From contig NZ_BCSI01000002.1 of assembly GCF_001570785.1 (NCBI RefSeq), forward strand, positions 186,001-250,000: a stretch of DNA of 64,000 nucleotides. Reading direction: 5' to 3'. The translations under genes were made by a program, and so were the position numbers. Source of the stretch: Dermabacter hominis NBRC 106157. Lineage in GTDB: Bacteria; Actinomycetota; Actinomycetes; Actinomycetales; Dermabacteraceae. The notes below the pieces were generated by a model. The model searched no databases. It saw nothing but the letters and a program-made list of their open reading frames with translations, and had not been told where the DNA came from. Shown piece after piece: positions 25,875-35,061 of this stretch (its first letter is position 1; the number at the start of each line of letters is the position of its first letter).

Positions 25875-27226
25875 GCGCCCTGCTCATGCTTGTGCGGGGG
25901 AGGCGATCTCTCGCGAATGCCCTCCCGGTGATCGCGTTTGCGGCGGCGACGGCGATCGTCTGTACGGTGCTTGCGGGCACGGGCGCTTTCTACGGGCGAC
26001 TGGGTCCGAGCGGTTTTGAGATGACGGAGGCGTCGGCCTCGCCCGAAGCGCAGGTCATGCCACTGCTGGTGATCTGTGCGGTCTTCGCGTGCGTGCTTCT
26101 CGTCCCGAACGCGATCGCTCTCGGTGGAGCGGCGGCTCGATTGTCCCTCGCACGCCGCGAAAAAGACTTGGCGGCGGTTCGGCTCGTTGGGGGCACGCGC
26201 GCGCAGGTGGCGGGGGTCGCGGTGTCCGACGTCGCCTGGCAATCAGTCGTGGGCGCGGTGATCGGCGTAGCCTGTCACATTGCGCTCGCGTGGCCGCTTT
26301 CGCATCTCGATTTCGGGATCCGGAAATTTACGGCTGCGGAGCTCATCTTGCCGTGGTGGGCTCTCGTTCTTACCCCTTGTGCTCTTGCACTGTTTGCCTC
26401 GGTCTCCGCGTCGATCACCCTCACGGGGGTTGCCTTGAGTCCCCTCGGAATTGCCCGAGGTGCGCACAAGGTGCGCATGTCGGTCATGCGCCTTCTCGTG
26501 TGGGTGCTGAGCATCATTGTGTTCTTCGCGGTGGCGCAATTCCTTCCCCGTATCCAGGGCGTGTCCATCGGCGCTGTGATTGTGGCGGTGGTGCTGACCG
26601 TGGGAATAATGGTCTTCTCCGTGAATCTCGCTGGTCCGTTTATCGTGTGGGTCATCGCGCGCATAGTTGCGTCCCTCGCGCCGACACCGAGTCTCCTCGT
26701 GGGGGCGCGGCGCCTGTGCGCCGATCCGCGCGCGGGCTGGAGGGCGGTCTCGGGCGTGACGATCGCGCTTGTCGTTTCCGGCTTTGCTTCGATTGTGACG
26801 TCGCTGCCGAGCGTGGATGAATCCTCGCGCCTCATGAACCAGGCGCTCTCGACGGGCGCTGTGCTGACGGTGGGGATCGCGACGGTGCTCGCGGCCGTGA
26901 GTACCGGTGTCACCCACACCGCGCGCGTGATCGATCAGGCGTCGAGGTACCGTTCGCAGCACGTGGCGGGCGCGAGCATCCGCCAGCTGCACCGTGCACG
27001 AATTGCGGAGATCGCGATTCCCGTCGGGATCTCCCTCACGGTCTCCGTGTTCATGGCGGCCCTCGTTCTTGTCACGCTCGCGGGTTCGACAGCTTCGGAT
27101 CCTCGTGTTGCGGTGGTCTTCGTCGTGAGCGTCGTGGCCGCACTCGGGCTCGTGTCGGCGTCGGCCCTCGTGAGCTCCCCGCTCGTGGCGCGGGCTGCTC
27201 GCGCCCGCGTGCGCGCAGCTGGCTGA
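25871..27226 (+). CDS. FtsX-type ABC transporter permease
   Basis: 451 aa. The first membrane segment is followed by a short extracytoplasmic loop, then two FtsX-like blocks: the first around 85-170 with AARLSLARREKDLAAVRLVGGTR-type sequence, the second from about 325 with RYRSQHVAGASIRQLHRARIAEI-type sequence. About eight segments in all. The ATG overlaps the ATPase stop (ATGA). The first external loop is small, unlike MacB. Confidence 0.82.
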   Translation: MSALLMLVRGRRSLANALPVIAFAAATAIVCTVLAGTGAFYGRLGPSGFEMTEASASPEAQVMPLLVICAVFACVLLVPNAIALGGAAARLSLARREKDLAAVRLVGGTRAQVAGVAVSDVAWQSVVGAVIGVACHIALAWPLSHLDFGIRKFTAAELILPWWALVLTPCALALFASVSASITLTGVALSPLGIARGAHKVRMSVMRLLVWVLSIIVFFAVAQFLPRIQGVSIGAVIVAVVLTVGIMVFSVNLAGPFIVWVIARIVASLAPTPSLLVGARRLCADPRAGWRAVSGVTIALVVSGFASIVTSLPSVDESSRLMNQALSTGAVLTVGIATVLAAVSTGVTHTARVIDQASRYRSQHVAGASIRQLHRARIAEIAIPVGISLTVSVFMAALVLVTLAGSTASDPRVAVVFVVSVVAALGLVSASALVSSPLVARAARARVRAAG

Positions 27227-27247
27227 ACCCTGCTGTGGGCGAACATG

Positions 27248-27285
27248 AGCACCGGCGCCTCGGAACTTCCCGGAGTGCCGGTGCT
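27248..27285 (+). terminator. Hairpin after the ABC exporter operon
   Basis: AGCACCGGC pairs with GCCGGTGCT (9 bp) around an inner, weaker stem, about 20 bp after the permease stop; followed by a short T-containing run. Confidence 0.65.
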
Positions 27286-27323
27286 TGTGGCCAACACGGA
27301 GCGAATCCCTCTAGGCTGAACGC

Positions 27324-27665
27324 ATGGATTTCGAAACCGTTGACCCGCTGAGTGTCCCCGAGGGCGCCCTCCTTTTCGACATACGTGAGCAGGATGAGTG
27401 GGACGCGGGGCACGCGCCAAGCGCTCGCCATCTCCCCGCGAGCAGCCTCGCCGCACATCTCGATGAGCTCTTTGTGGAGGATGACGAGGGCCGCGAGCGG
27501 GACATTTACCTCGTGTGCCGCTCGGGTGGGCGCTCCTCGCAGGTCGCTCAGTGGCTCGCCATGCAGGGAATCGAAGCGATCAACGTTGGTGGCGGTATGG
27601 GCGCGTGGCTCATGCAGGGTCTCCCCGTTGTCACCGATGAAGGGAAACCCGGGCGCGTGCTTTAG
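27324..27665 (+). CDS. Rhodanese-like domain protein
   Basis: 113 aa single rhodanese domain. The active-site loop is VCRSGGRSSQVAQWL, with the catalytic Cys near residue 63, and the family's IREQDEWDAGHAPSARHLP (about 20-38). It likely carries a persulfide, or acts in sulfur transfer or detoxification. Single gene with its own start, 98 bp after the ABC exporter. Confidence 0.88.
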   Translation: MDFETVDPLSVPEGALLFDIREQDEWDAGHAPSARHLPASSLAAHLDELFVEDDEGRERDIYLVCRSGGRSSQVAQWLAMQGIEAINVGGGMGAWLMQGLPVVTDEGKPGRVL

Positions 27666-27717
27666 CCCCGAGTGTTCCGGGCAGGCTTCCTCGAGGCGAA
27701 CGTGACACAGTGGGGTT

Positions 27718-28434
27718 ATGACGAATTCGAAGCCTCGCATCCTGATCACGGGCGCGACCCGCGGCATCGGCCGTGCGACCGCCTTTGCGCTCAAAGACTT
27801 CGCCCACCTCGTGCTCGTGGGCCGCGACGAAAAGGCGCTTGAAGCGCTCGTCGCTGAGCTACCGTCGGCTGAGTATGTCCTTGCGGACCTTTCCGACTCG
27901 CAGAAGATTATCGACGGCATGCGCGAGGCCCGCGAGAGCGGCGCCCTCGGAACAGGCAGCGGCGGGCTTGACGGCGCCGTGCTGAGCGCGGGCGTTCTTG
28001 CCGGCGACACGGTCGAGAACACCAAGCCGGGCGACTGGGAGTTCGCTCTCCACATGAACGTGACAGCGCAGGCCGTTCTCACCGCCCAGATCCTCCCGGA
28101 GCTTCGCGAGGCGCGCGGCACGATCGTGTTCGTGAACTCTGGCTCGGGTTTCACGTCGAAGCCCGGCAACGCCGTGTACTCCGCGACCAAGTTTGCCCTT
28201 CGCGCCCTCTCCGACGCGCTGCGCGAGGAAGAACGCGAGCGGGGCGTGCGCGTCGTATCGCTCCACCCGGGGCGCGTCGCGACAGACATGCAACGCGAAT
28301 TGCGCGCCTACGAGGGCGGTGAGTACAACGAGAGCGACTACATGAAGCCTGAAACGATCGGCGGGGCCGTGCGCTACGCGCTCACGGCCCCGCCCGAGGC
28401 AAACATTGACGTGCTCTCGATTCGCCCGCGCTAG
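27718..28434 (+). CDS. Short-chain dehydrogenase/reductase
   Basis: 238 aa classical SDR with complete motifs: TGATRGIGRAT (about 12-22) for NADP(H), NSGSG with the catalytic Ser, and YSATKFALRAL (about 153-163) with Tyr and Lys. C-terminal RVATDMQ matches the usual SDR proline/glycine segment. Substrate not known. It contrasts with the tyrosine-less SDR at 759-1604. Confidence 0.88.
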   Translation: MTNSKPRILITGATRGIGRATAFALKDFAHLVLVGRDEKALEALVAELPSAEYVLADLSDSQKIIDGMREARESGALGTGSGGLDGAVLSAGVLAGDTVENTKPGDWEFALHMNVTAQAVLTAQILPELREARGTIVFVNSGSGFTSKPGNAVYSATKFALRALSDALREEERERGVRVVSLHPGRVATDMQRELRAYEGGEYNESDYMKPETIGGAVRYALTAPPEANIDVLSIRPR

Positions 28435-28502
28435 GAATTACGGGTCTAAAGTCTCTCGATAGTGCGGATAGAATAATTGCGGTTATTCCCCATTCCCGCT
28501 GC

Positions 28503-29213
28503 GTGAGGTTCCCGTTGAAAAAGACCGTTCTCTCTATTCTTGCCGTCTGCTCACTCGTGAGCCTCACTGGCTGCGGTGCGGTGGTTTCCACCGCCCATTC
28601 TGACCAGCCTTCTTCACAGTCGTCAGCCTCTGAAGCGGCAACTGCCGCCGAGACGACGCCGGCTGCCACAGCTGCCGCAGCGCAGGCAACCGAAACATCA
28701 GAGCCAGCACCAACGTCTACGCCCAAAACGATTGCCCCTGCTCCAGCGTCGACGGCCGAGGCTGCGCCAGTTGAAGCAGAGAAGCCGACCGAGCCTGCTG
28801 TTGAGGAGGAACCAGCTGATCCCTATGCCCTCGAAATTGGTAAAGAAGTCCAGGTAGGCGCCTACTCTGTCACCGTGACGAAACTGAAAATCGTCAACGA
28901 CTGGGAAGGCAACAAGGTCCTCAAAGTGACTTACGACTGGAAGAACAACAGCGGCGAGGCCACTTATCCTTCCTTGTCGGTGCTATTCAGGGGCTTTCAA
29001 GACGGGGTGGAGACTGACTGGTCGTATACAAGCGACCATATCGATCCGTCGAACTCCGTGAAGGAAGCGAAGCCCGGCGCTTCGATCACAGGCGTCGAGG
29101 GAGGAATCGGGATTGCCGATATGTCCAAGCCTCTTGTTATTGAGCTCGAAGACAGTTTTTCCTTCGACAATCAGACATACACGATGACGATCGACGACCT
29201 GAACGCACTCTAA
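28503..29213 (+). CDS. Lipoprotein with DUF5067-like domain
   Basis: 236 aa. Signal peptide KKTVLSILAVCSLVSLTGC (6-24) with the lipobox cysteine at 24. An Ala/Thr/Pro/Glu-rich, low-complexity linker follows (about 30-112), then a beta-rich domain (about 115-236) containing VTKLKIVNDWEGNKVLKVTYD-type sequence and SVKEAKPGAS, like the DUF5067 immunoglobulin-like domain of Gram-positive surface lipoproteins. GC is visibly lower than in neighbours. The start may be GTG 28503 or TTG 28515. Confidence 0.78.
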   Translation: MRFPLKKTVLSILAVCSLVSLTGCGAVVSTAHSDQPSSQSSASEAATAAETTPAATAAAAQATETSEPAPTSTPKTIAPAPASTAEAAPVEAEKPTEPAVEEEPADPYALEIGKEVQVGAYSVTVTKLKIVNDWEGNKVLKVTYDWKNNSGEATYPSLSVLFRGFQDGVETDWSYTSDHIDPSNSVKEAKPGASITGVEGGIGIADMSKPLVIELEDSFSFDNQTYTMTIDDLNAL

Positions 29214-29233
29214 ATCCACGCGAGACAGCGAAT

Positions 29234-29269
29234 GGTGGCCGCGAGCATTGCGCATCACGGCCACCTTTT
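29234..29269. terminator. Bidirectional terminator between lipoprotein and ppdK genes
   Basis: GGTGGCCG (29234-29241) and CGGCCACC (29258-29265) followed by TTTTC; it lies between two convergent genes. Confidence 0.8.
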
Positions 29270-29293
29270 CTTCGCGTCGAGTCGTCGAGCCGT

Positions 29294-32026
29294 TTAGTGG
29301 CTCATCTCGAAGTCATCCACGCTGAGTGTCGCGCGCCCCGCCTCGAGGCGGGCGACGGGCACGCGGAACGGTGAGCACGAGACGTAGTCGAGCCCGAGCC
29401 AGTTGAAGAAGTGAATCGAGCTCGGGTCTCCACCGTGCTCGCCGCACACGCCGACGTGAAGGTCCGGGTTGACGGCGCGGCCGCGTTCGGTGCCGATGCG
29501 TACGAGTTCACCGACGCCGAATTGGTCGATCGACTCGAACGGGCTCGTGAGGAGGATGCCGTGCTCCTTGTAGGTGAAGAAGAAGCCGGCCTCGACGTCG
29601 TCGCGCGAGAAGCCCCACGTGGTTTGCGTGAGATCGTTCGTGCCGAAACTGAAGAATTCGGCTTCTTCGGCGATCTCGTCGGCACGAAGGGCAGCGCGCG
29701 GCAACTCGATCATCGAACCGATCACGGTCGTGAGCTTGAGGCCGGTTTCCTGCGTGACCGCGTCGCGAACGGCGAAAATTTCCTTCTTGATTTCTCGCAG
29801 CTCACGCACGGAGCTTACGAGGGGAATCATGATCTCGACCTGCGGATTCAGTCCTTCGGCGCGGGCCTGTGCCTCGGCCTCGAGGATCGCGCGAGTCTGC
29901 ATGCCGAAGAGGCCGGGGATGGAAAGCCCGAGCCGCACACCGCGAAGGCCGAGCATCGGGTTCTGTTCGTGCAGCCGCTTCACGGCTTCGAGAACCTTGA
30001 TCTCATGTTCGTTGTGCTCGCCGCGTTCTTCGGCCTTCGCGATCCGCACCGAGAGTTCGGTGAGGTCGGGGAGGAACTCGTGCAGCGGCGGATCGAGGAG
30101 GCGCACGGTCATGGGCAGGCCGTCCATCTCGCGGATCATCTCGAGGAAGTCTCCGCGCTGGAGCGGTAGGAGCGCGGCGAGGGCTTCCTCGCGTTCCTCG
30201 GGGCTTGCGGCGAGGATGAGGTTCTCGACAAGCGTGCGGCGGTCGCCGAGGAACATGTGCTCGGTGCGCGTAAGCCCGATGCCCTGGGCCCCCATGCGGC
30301 GCGCTCGCGCGGCGTCCTCGGGGGTGTCGGCGTTGGCACGGACGAGTAGAGCGCGTTCGCGATCGGCGATGCGCATGAGCCGGTCAACGCTTGTGACGAG
30401 ATCTGCCTCTGCGTCGTCGAGCCCTTCGAGGCTCGTGGCATCACCGTCGTCGAGGCTTGCACCCGACTCGAAATAGGCGGCGACGGCACTCGGCTGCACG
30501 GGGACCTCTCCGAGGAATACTTCACCGCTTGTGCCATCAATCGACACGAGATCCCCGTCGCGCAGCACTACTTCACCATCGACGCGTACTTCGCGGGCGG
30601 CCTCATCGACCGTGAACGCCTCGACACCGCACACGCACGTGCGGCCGAGGCCGCGGGCGACGACGGCCGCGTGGGAGGTCTTGCCGCCGCGCGCCGTGAG
30701 CACGCCTTCGGCGGTGATCATGCCCGCGAGATCATCGGGGTTGGTTTCGCGGCGCACGAGGATCGACCGCGTGCCCTCTTTAGCGCGCGCGAGCACGTCC
30801 GCGGTGGTAAAGGCGACGTGACCGGTAGCGGCCCCCGGGGAGGCATTCATGCCGCGTGCGAGGAGTACGCGCTCGGCATGAGGGTCGAAGGCGGGGAACA
30901 TGAGGCGCGAGAGCTGGTCGCCGGTCACGCGCATGAGCGCCTCGTTTTCGGTGATCGCTCCCTCGTCGAGGAGGGCGGTGGCGATGCGGAACGCGGCAGC
31001 GGCGGTGCGCTTACCCACGCGGGTTTGAAGCATCCAGAGCCTGCCCGATTCGATCGTGAACTCGATATCGCACAGGTCGCGATAGTGCCGCTCGAGCTTT
31101 TCCATGATGCCCACGAGCTCGCGATAGTTCTCGGGAAGCAGGCTCTCCATATCGGGAAGGCTCAGCGTGTTCCGAATGCCCGCAACGACGTCTTCGCCCT
31201 GAGCGTTGAGGAGGAAGTCGCCATACACGCCGCGTGCGCCCGTCGCGGGGTCGCGCGTGAAGGCGACACCGGTCGCACTCTGGTCATCGAGGTTCCCGAA
31301 AACCATCGAACACACGTTGACGGCGGTGCCGAGGTCGTGGGGGATGCGCTCGGTGTTGCGGTATACGATCGCGCGCGGCGAATTCCACGAGTCGAACACC
31401 GCGTGGATACTCATGGTGAGCTGCGTGAACGGGTCCTGCGGGAAGGGCGCGCCGGATTCTCGTTCGATGATCTCTTTGAAACTCTCGACGACCCGCTCGA
31501 GGTCGCCTTCCGAGAGCTCGACATCGCTCGCGGCTCCCGCGGCCGACTTAGCGTCGTCGAGAACCGCCTCGAACAGTTCGGCATCGATATCGAGCACGGT
31601 GCGGCCAAACATTTGGAGGAGCCTGCGGTAGGAATCGAGCGCGAACCGCCGCGAATGCGAGAGCGCCGCGAGACCCTCGAGCGTCTCGTCGTTGAGGCCG
31701 ACGTTCAGAACCGTCTCCATCATGCCGGGCATCGAGACCTTCGCGCCCGAGCGCACGCTCACGAGCAGGGGGTTCTTTGGATCGCCGAAGATGCGCCCAA
31801 GGGTCGCTTCGACGGCTCCGAGTTCGCGTTTGACCTGGTCGGCAAGCACGCTCGGTTCATGGCCGTAGCGCATGTAGTACCGGCAGGCGTCGGTCGTGAT
31901 CGTAAAGCCTGGTGGCACGGGGAGCCCAAGCTGGGTCATTTCGGCGAGATTCGCGCCTTTACCACCGAGCAGGTCGACCTGCTCGCGCGAACCGGCGCTG
32001 AAAGGGTACACGTACTGTTCACTCAT
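29294..32026 (-). CDS. ppdK: Pyruvate, phosphate dikinase
   Basis: 910 aa. Interconverts pyruvate + ATP + Pi and PEP + AMP + PPi. N-terminal ATP-grasp domain begins LLGGKGANLAEMTQLGLPVPPGF (quoted in part). The central phosphohistidine region is ARGGKTSHAAVVARG, with Thr and His adjacent. The C-terminal PEP/pyruvate barrel has GLTRTEHMF, RLLDPPLHEFLP, GIMIPLVSSV-type and SFGTNDLTQT motifs, with a closing GVCGEHGG. Full length. The product PPi is notable given the pyrophosphatase-like protein at 46-48.8 kb. Confidence 0.96.
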   Translation of the reverse strand: MSEQYVYPFSAGSREQVDLLGGKGANLAEMTQLGLPVPPGFTITTDACRYYMRYGHEPSVLADQVKRELGAVEATLGRIFGDPKNPLLVSVRSGAKVSMPGMMETVLNVGLNDETLEGLAALSHSRRFALDSYRRLLQMFGRTVLDIDAELFEAVLDDAKSAAGAASDVELSEGDLERVVESFKEIIERESGAPFPQDPFTQLTMSIHAVFDSWNSPRAIVYRNTERIPHDLGTAVNVCSMVFGNLDDQSATGVAFTRDPATGARGVYGDFLLNAQGEDVVAGIRNTLSLPDMESLLPENYRELVGIMEKLERHYRDLCDIEFTIESGRLWMLQTRVGKRTAAAAFRIATALLDEGAITENEALMRVTGDQLSRLMFPAFDPHAERVLLARGMNASPGAATGHVAFTTADVLARAKEGTRSILVRRETNPDDLAGMITAEGVLTARGGKTSHAAVVARGLGRTCVCGVEAFTVDEAAREVRVDGEVVLRDGDLVSIDGTSGEVFLGEVPVQPSAVAAYFESGASLDDGDATSLEGLDDAEADLVTSVDRLMRIADRERALLVRANADTPEDAARARRMGAQGIGLTRTEHMFLGDRRTLVENLILAASPEEREEALAALLPLQRGDFLEMIREMDGLPMTVRLLDPPLHEFLPDLTELSVRIAKAEERGEHNEHEIKVLEAVKRLHEQNPMLGLRGVRLGLSIPGLFGMQTRAILEAEAQARAEGLNPQVEIMIPLVSSVRELREIKKEIFAVRDAVTQETGLKLTTVIGSMIELPRAALRADEIAEEAEFFSFGTNDLTQTTWGFSRDDVEAGFFFTYKEHGILLTSPFESIDQFGVGELVRIGTERGRAVNPDLHVGVCGEHGGDPSSIHFFNWLGLDYVSCSPFRVPVARLEAGRATLSVDDFEMSH

Positions 32027-32139
32027 AGCTGACCGTCCTCAAACACATCGTTGTGGGGCTGGGGTGGCACCATTGTGCGCCCGGGTGAGCCAGAGCGCGA
32101 GGACTTTAGTGGTCGCGGAATCCGGTGGGCCGGAATTTT

Positions 32140-32175
32140 GGGTCCGACGGTGACCGGCAACCGTCGGACCCTTTA
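32140..32175 (-). terminator. Terminator at the end of csoR
   Basis: GGGTCCGACGGT (32140-32151) and ACCGTCGGACCC (32160-32171) form a perfect 12-bp stem with an 8-base loop. On the minus strand it immediately follows the csoR stop and is followed by AAAATTCC, giving no T-run, so the fit to a classic terminator is only partial. Confidence 0.6.
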
Positions 32176-32484
32176 CATCAGGCGCTTGACGGCCGTAAGC
32201 ACCTCTGTGAGTTTGGCGTCGATGACGTCGGGGGAGCCGTCGGCGGCCGCATCACGCACGCAGTGGCGCACGTGGTCCTCGACGAGCTCGAGCGAAACCG
32301 ACTCAAGGGCGCGCTTGACGGCGCTGACTTGCGTGAGGACGTCGATGCAGTACGTGTCGCCCTCGAGCATGCGCTGGAGCCCCCGCACCTGCCCCTCGAT
32401 GCGCCTTAGGCGGCGCACGTAGGCATCCTTGTCGGCGTGATAGCCGGGCGTGGTCCCGTGCGGGGCCGAGCAGCAGTCGTTCAT
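32173..32484 (-). CDS. csoR: CsoR-family metal-sensing repressor
   Basis: 103 aa helical repressor. The Cu(I) ligand set of CsoR is visible: Cys46 (DTYCIDVL), His71 and Cys75 (EDHVRHCV). The DNA-facing helix starts RRLRRIEGQVRGLQRML (about 25-41). Extra N-terminal CC (4-5) and His residues may add metal affinity. ATG 32484 was chosen because it lies 7 bp after the purB stop and gives the standard size. It may regulate copper genes such as the CopD-like gene at 39.6 kb. Confidence 0.9.
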   Translation of the reverse strand: MNDCCSAPHGTTPGYHADKDAYVRRLRRIEGQVRGLQRMLEGDTYCIDVLTQVSAVKRALESVSLELVEDHVRHCVRDAAADGSPDVIDAKLTEVLTAVKRLM

Positions 32485-32491
32485 GGGCAGA

Positions 32492-33892
32492 TCAGCCCTC
32501 GAGGTAGTCGACAAGCGAGGAGGCGAGCCCAACGTAGGTCGCGGGGGTAAGGGCGAGCAGTCGCTCGCGCTCCTTTTCGGGCAGGCCGAGCGACGTGATG
32601 AACTCTCGCATCGCGTCGCCGTCGACGCGCTTGCCGCGCGTGAGTTCCTTGAGGCGTTCATACGGTGAATCCATACCCTCGACACCCTGAATGCCGAGGG
32701 TGCGCATGACGGATTGGACGGCTTCCCCGAGGACCTCCCAGTTGGCGTCGAGATCGCGTGCCATCTGCTCGGCGTCGGTATTGAGGCCGGCGAGCCCGCG
32801 CTTGAGGTTGGAGATCGCCAGGAGCGAGTGCCCGAAGGCGGGCGCGATGTTGCGCTGCGTTGTCGAATCGGTGAGGTCGCGCTGAAGGCGCGAGGTCACG
32901 AGGGTCTGGGCGAGGACGTCGAAGAGCGCTCCCGAGATCTCGAGATTGGCTTCGGCGTTCTCGAAACGGATCGGGTTCACCTTGTGCGGCATGGTGGAGC
33001 TTCCCGTGCCGCCCTGGGCGCTCAGGCGCTGGCGGAAGTAGCCGAGCGAGATGTAGGTCCACATGTCGGTCGCGAGGTTGTGCAGGATGCGGCCTGCCCG
33101 CGCGACATCCGAGTAGATCTCTGCTTGCCAGTCGTGGCTCTCGATTTGGGTCGTGAGCGGGTTCCACGTGAGGCCGAGGTGCTCCACGAAGCTCTTCGCG
33201 ATCGCGGGCCAGTCGGTGTCGGGTACGGAGATGGCGTGGGCGGCCCACGTGCCCGTTGCACCGTTGATCTTCCCGAGGATCTCATCGCCCCTCAGGCGCG
33301 CGATCTGGCGCTCGAGGCGGTAGGCAAACACGGCGAGTTCCTTGCCGAGGGTCGTGGGGGTCGCCGCCTGGCCGTGGGTGCGGCTCAGCATGGGGATGTC
33401 GGCGCATTCGCGTGCAAGTTGTGCGATGTCGGCCGTCAGGTCCGTGAGCGCGGGCAGCCACACGTCGTGCAGGGCGCCTTTGACCATGAGGGCGTAGGAG
33501 AGGTTGTTGATGTCCTCGCTCGTGCAGTAAATGTGCACGATTTCGGCGAGGGGCTCGAGGCTCGTGCCCGCGAGGCGGCGTTTGATGTAGTACTCGACGG
33601 CTTTGACGTCGTGCACGGTTTCGCGTTCGATCTCGGCGTGCTCGGCGATGCCCTCGGCGCCGAAGTCCTCGGGAATTCGTCGAAGGAGCGCGCGCTCGTC
33701 GTCCGTGAGCGCGCGAAGGCCGGGAACCGCACCCTGGTCGAGGAGGTGGATCATCCATTCGGTCTCAACGACGATGCGGGTCCGGTTGAGGGCTGCTTCG
33801 CTGAGGTGGTCCACGAGCGGGGCGACCTGGGCGCGGTAGCGTCCATCGAGTGGGGTGAGCGGGAGGGCGGGGTCAATGTCACTAAGGCGCAT
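32492..33892 (-). CDS. purB: Adenylosuccinate lyase
   Basis: 466 aa fumarase-superfamily lyase acting twice in purine synthesis (SAICAR and adenylosuccinate cleavage). The signature loop SSTMPHKVNP (about 294-303), TSEDINNLSY and SRTHGQAATPTTLGKE (with the catalytic His) are present. ATG 33892 starts the standard MRLSDIDPALPLTPLDGRY; an upstream in-frame ATG adds unlikely residues. Divergent from the aminotransferase gene 55 bp away. Confidence 0.95.
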   Translation of the reverse strand: MRLSDIDPALPLTPLDGRYRAQVAPLVDHLSEAALNRTRIVVETEWMIHLLDQGAVPGLRALTDDERALLRRIPEDFGAEGIAEHAEIERETVHDVKAVEYYIKRRLAGTSLEPLAEIVHIYCTSEDINNLSYALMVKGALHDVWLPALTDLTADIAQLARECADIPMLSRTHGQAATPTTLGKELAVFAYRLERQIARLRGDEILGKINGATGTWAAHAISVPDTDWPAIAKSFVEHLGLTWNPLTTQIESHDWQAEIYSDVARAGRILHNLATDMWTYISLGYFRQRLSAQGGTGSSTMPHKVNPIRFENAEANLEISGALFDVLAQTLVTSRLQRDLTDSTTQRNIAPAFGHSLLAISNLKRGLAGLNTDAEQMARDLDANWEVLGEAVQSVMRTLGIQGVEGMDSPYERLKELTRGKRVDGDAMREFITSLGLPEKERERLLALTPATYVGLASSLVDYLEG

Positions 33893-33947
33893 GCTGCCAT
33901 TTTGGCACGGACCGCGCGTGAGTGCCCCCGGCACGTACGATTCGTGC

Positions 33948-35030
33948 ATGGCCGAAAACAATCATGTGCGCGCAACCCTCGAGTCAATCCCCTCGTACGT
34001 TCCGGGCAAACCGGCGCCGGCGGATGCCTTTAAGGTGAGCTCAAACGAATCGCCTTTCGCGCCTCTCGCGCAGATCCGCGAGGCGCTCGAGAGGGAGCTC
34101 GCCGGTCTCAACCGCTACCCCGACATGTCCGCGACCCGGCTTCGCGAGGCCCTCGCTGCCCTCCACGGTGTCGCGCCGGCCCAGATCCACGTCTCAACGG
34201 GTGCCTCGGCCGTCCTCGGCGACCTCGTGCGAGCGCTCGCCGACCAGGGGGATGAGGTGGTCTTCCCGTGGCGTAGCTTCGAGGCGTACCCGATCCTCGT
34301 CCAATCTCATGGCGCGAAAGCCGTCCCGGTCCCTCTTAACGCGCGCTACGAGCACGATCTTGAGGCGATGGCCTCGTACGTCACCTCGCGCACGCGCCTG
34401 ATCCTGTTGTGCTCGCCGAATAATCCGACGGGAACGGTGCTCGGAGCTGCCGAGCTCGAGGCGTTTCTCGAGTCTGTACCCGATACCGTCACGGTCGCGC
34501 TCGATGAGGCCTACATCGAGTTCGCGGATCCTGACGTGCGCGCGGACTCGGCGAGCCTTTTCGAGCGCTTCGCAAACCTCGTGCGCGTGCGCACATTTTC
34601 GAAGGTTCACGGCATCGCGGGACTCAGGCTCGGCTACGCGATCGTCCACCCGCGGCTCGCGGATGCGCTGAATAAGGTCGCGATTCCGTTCGGCGCCTCG
34701 AGCCTTGCGCAGGTAGCGGCGTGTGCGGCACTCGAGGAGCCCGCGCGCAGCGAACTCGAGCGGCGAGTCTCGTGGATCCGTGCGGAACGCGCCCGGGTCG
34801 AGAGTGCGCTCGCGGGCCTCGATCATGGATGCGCGCACGTGCCCTCGCACGGCAACTTCGTGTACCTCCCGCTTGGACAGCGCACGGGCGAGTTCGTGGA
34901 GTTTGCGCTTGAGCGCGGCCTCGTGGTGCGTGGCTATGGGTCCGACGGTTGCCGGATCACAATTGCGGAGGAAGCCGCAAACTCGCGCCTGATCGATGTC
35001 GTGAAGGAGTGGGGGGACCAGAAAAGCTGA
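33948..35030 (+). CDS. Histidinol-phosphate / aromatic aminotransferase (HisC-like)
   Basis: 360 aa fold-type I PLP aminotransferase. Visible: SSNESPFAP (about 25-33), SPNNPTGTV (about 157-165), DEAYIEF (about 186), the PLP lysine in FSKVHGIAGLRLGY (about 216-229). It lies alone, not in a his operon, so the aromatic-aminotransferase (Pat) role is as likely as HisC. ATG 33948 was chosen as the start of MAENNHVRATLESIPSYVPGK; it follows a weak ribosome site. Confidence 0.88.
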   Translation: MAENNHVRATLESIPSYVPGKPAPADAFKVSSNESPFAPLAQIREALERELAGLNRYPDMSATRLREALAALHGVAPAQIHVSTGASAVLGDLVRALADQGDEVVFPWRSFEAYPILVQSHGAKAVPVPLNARYEHDLEAMASYVTSRTRLILLCSPNNPTGTVLGAAELEAFLESVPDTVTVALDEAYIEFADPDVRADSASLFERFANLVRVRTFSKVHGIAGLRLGYAIVHPRLADALNKVAIPFGASSLAQVAACAALEEPARSELERRVSWIRAERARVESALAGLDHGCAHVPSHGNFVYLPLGQRTGEFVEFALERGLVVRGYGSDGCRITIAEEAANSRLIDVVKEWGDQKS

Positions 35031-35050
35031 AACCTACGCCACCGTAGGTT
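35031..35050 (+). promoter_or_regulatory. Perfect palindrome before the 2-oxoacid dehydrogenase operon
   Basis: AACCTACG-ccac-CGTAGGTT: 8-bp perfect arms, a 4-base spacer, ending 11 bp before the GTG start of the E1-alpha gene. Placement over the likely promoter/leader suggests a repressor operator or RNA hairpin. The flanking TAGGTTAGGCT also resembles half of a DtxR box, which I consider weak. Confidence 0.55.
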
Positions 35051-35061
35051 AGGCTTGGAGG

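Noticed and set aside
35043-35055. Possible DtxR box before the 2-oxoacid dehydrogenase operon
   Set aside because: Only the first 11 bases (TAGGTTAGGCT) match; the second half-site is absent. The palindrome at 35031-35050 is the better reading.
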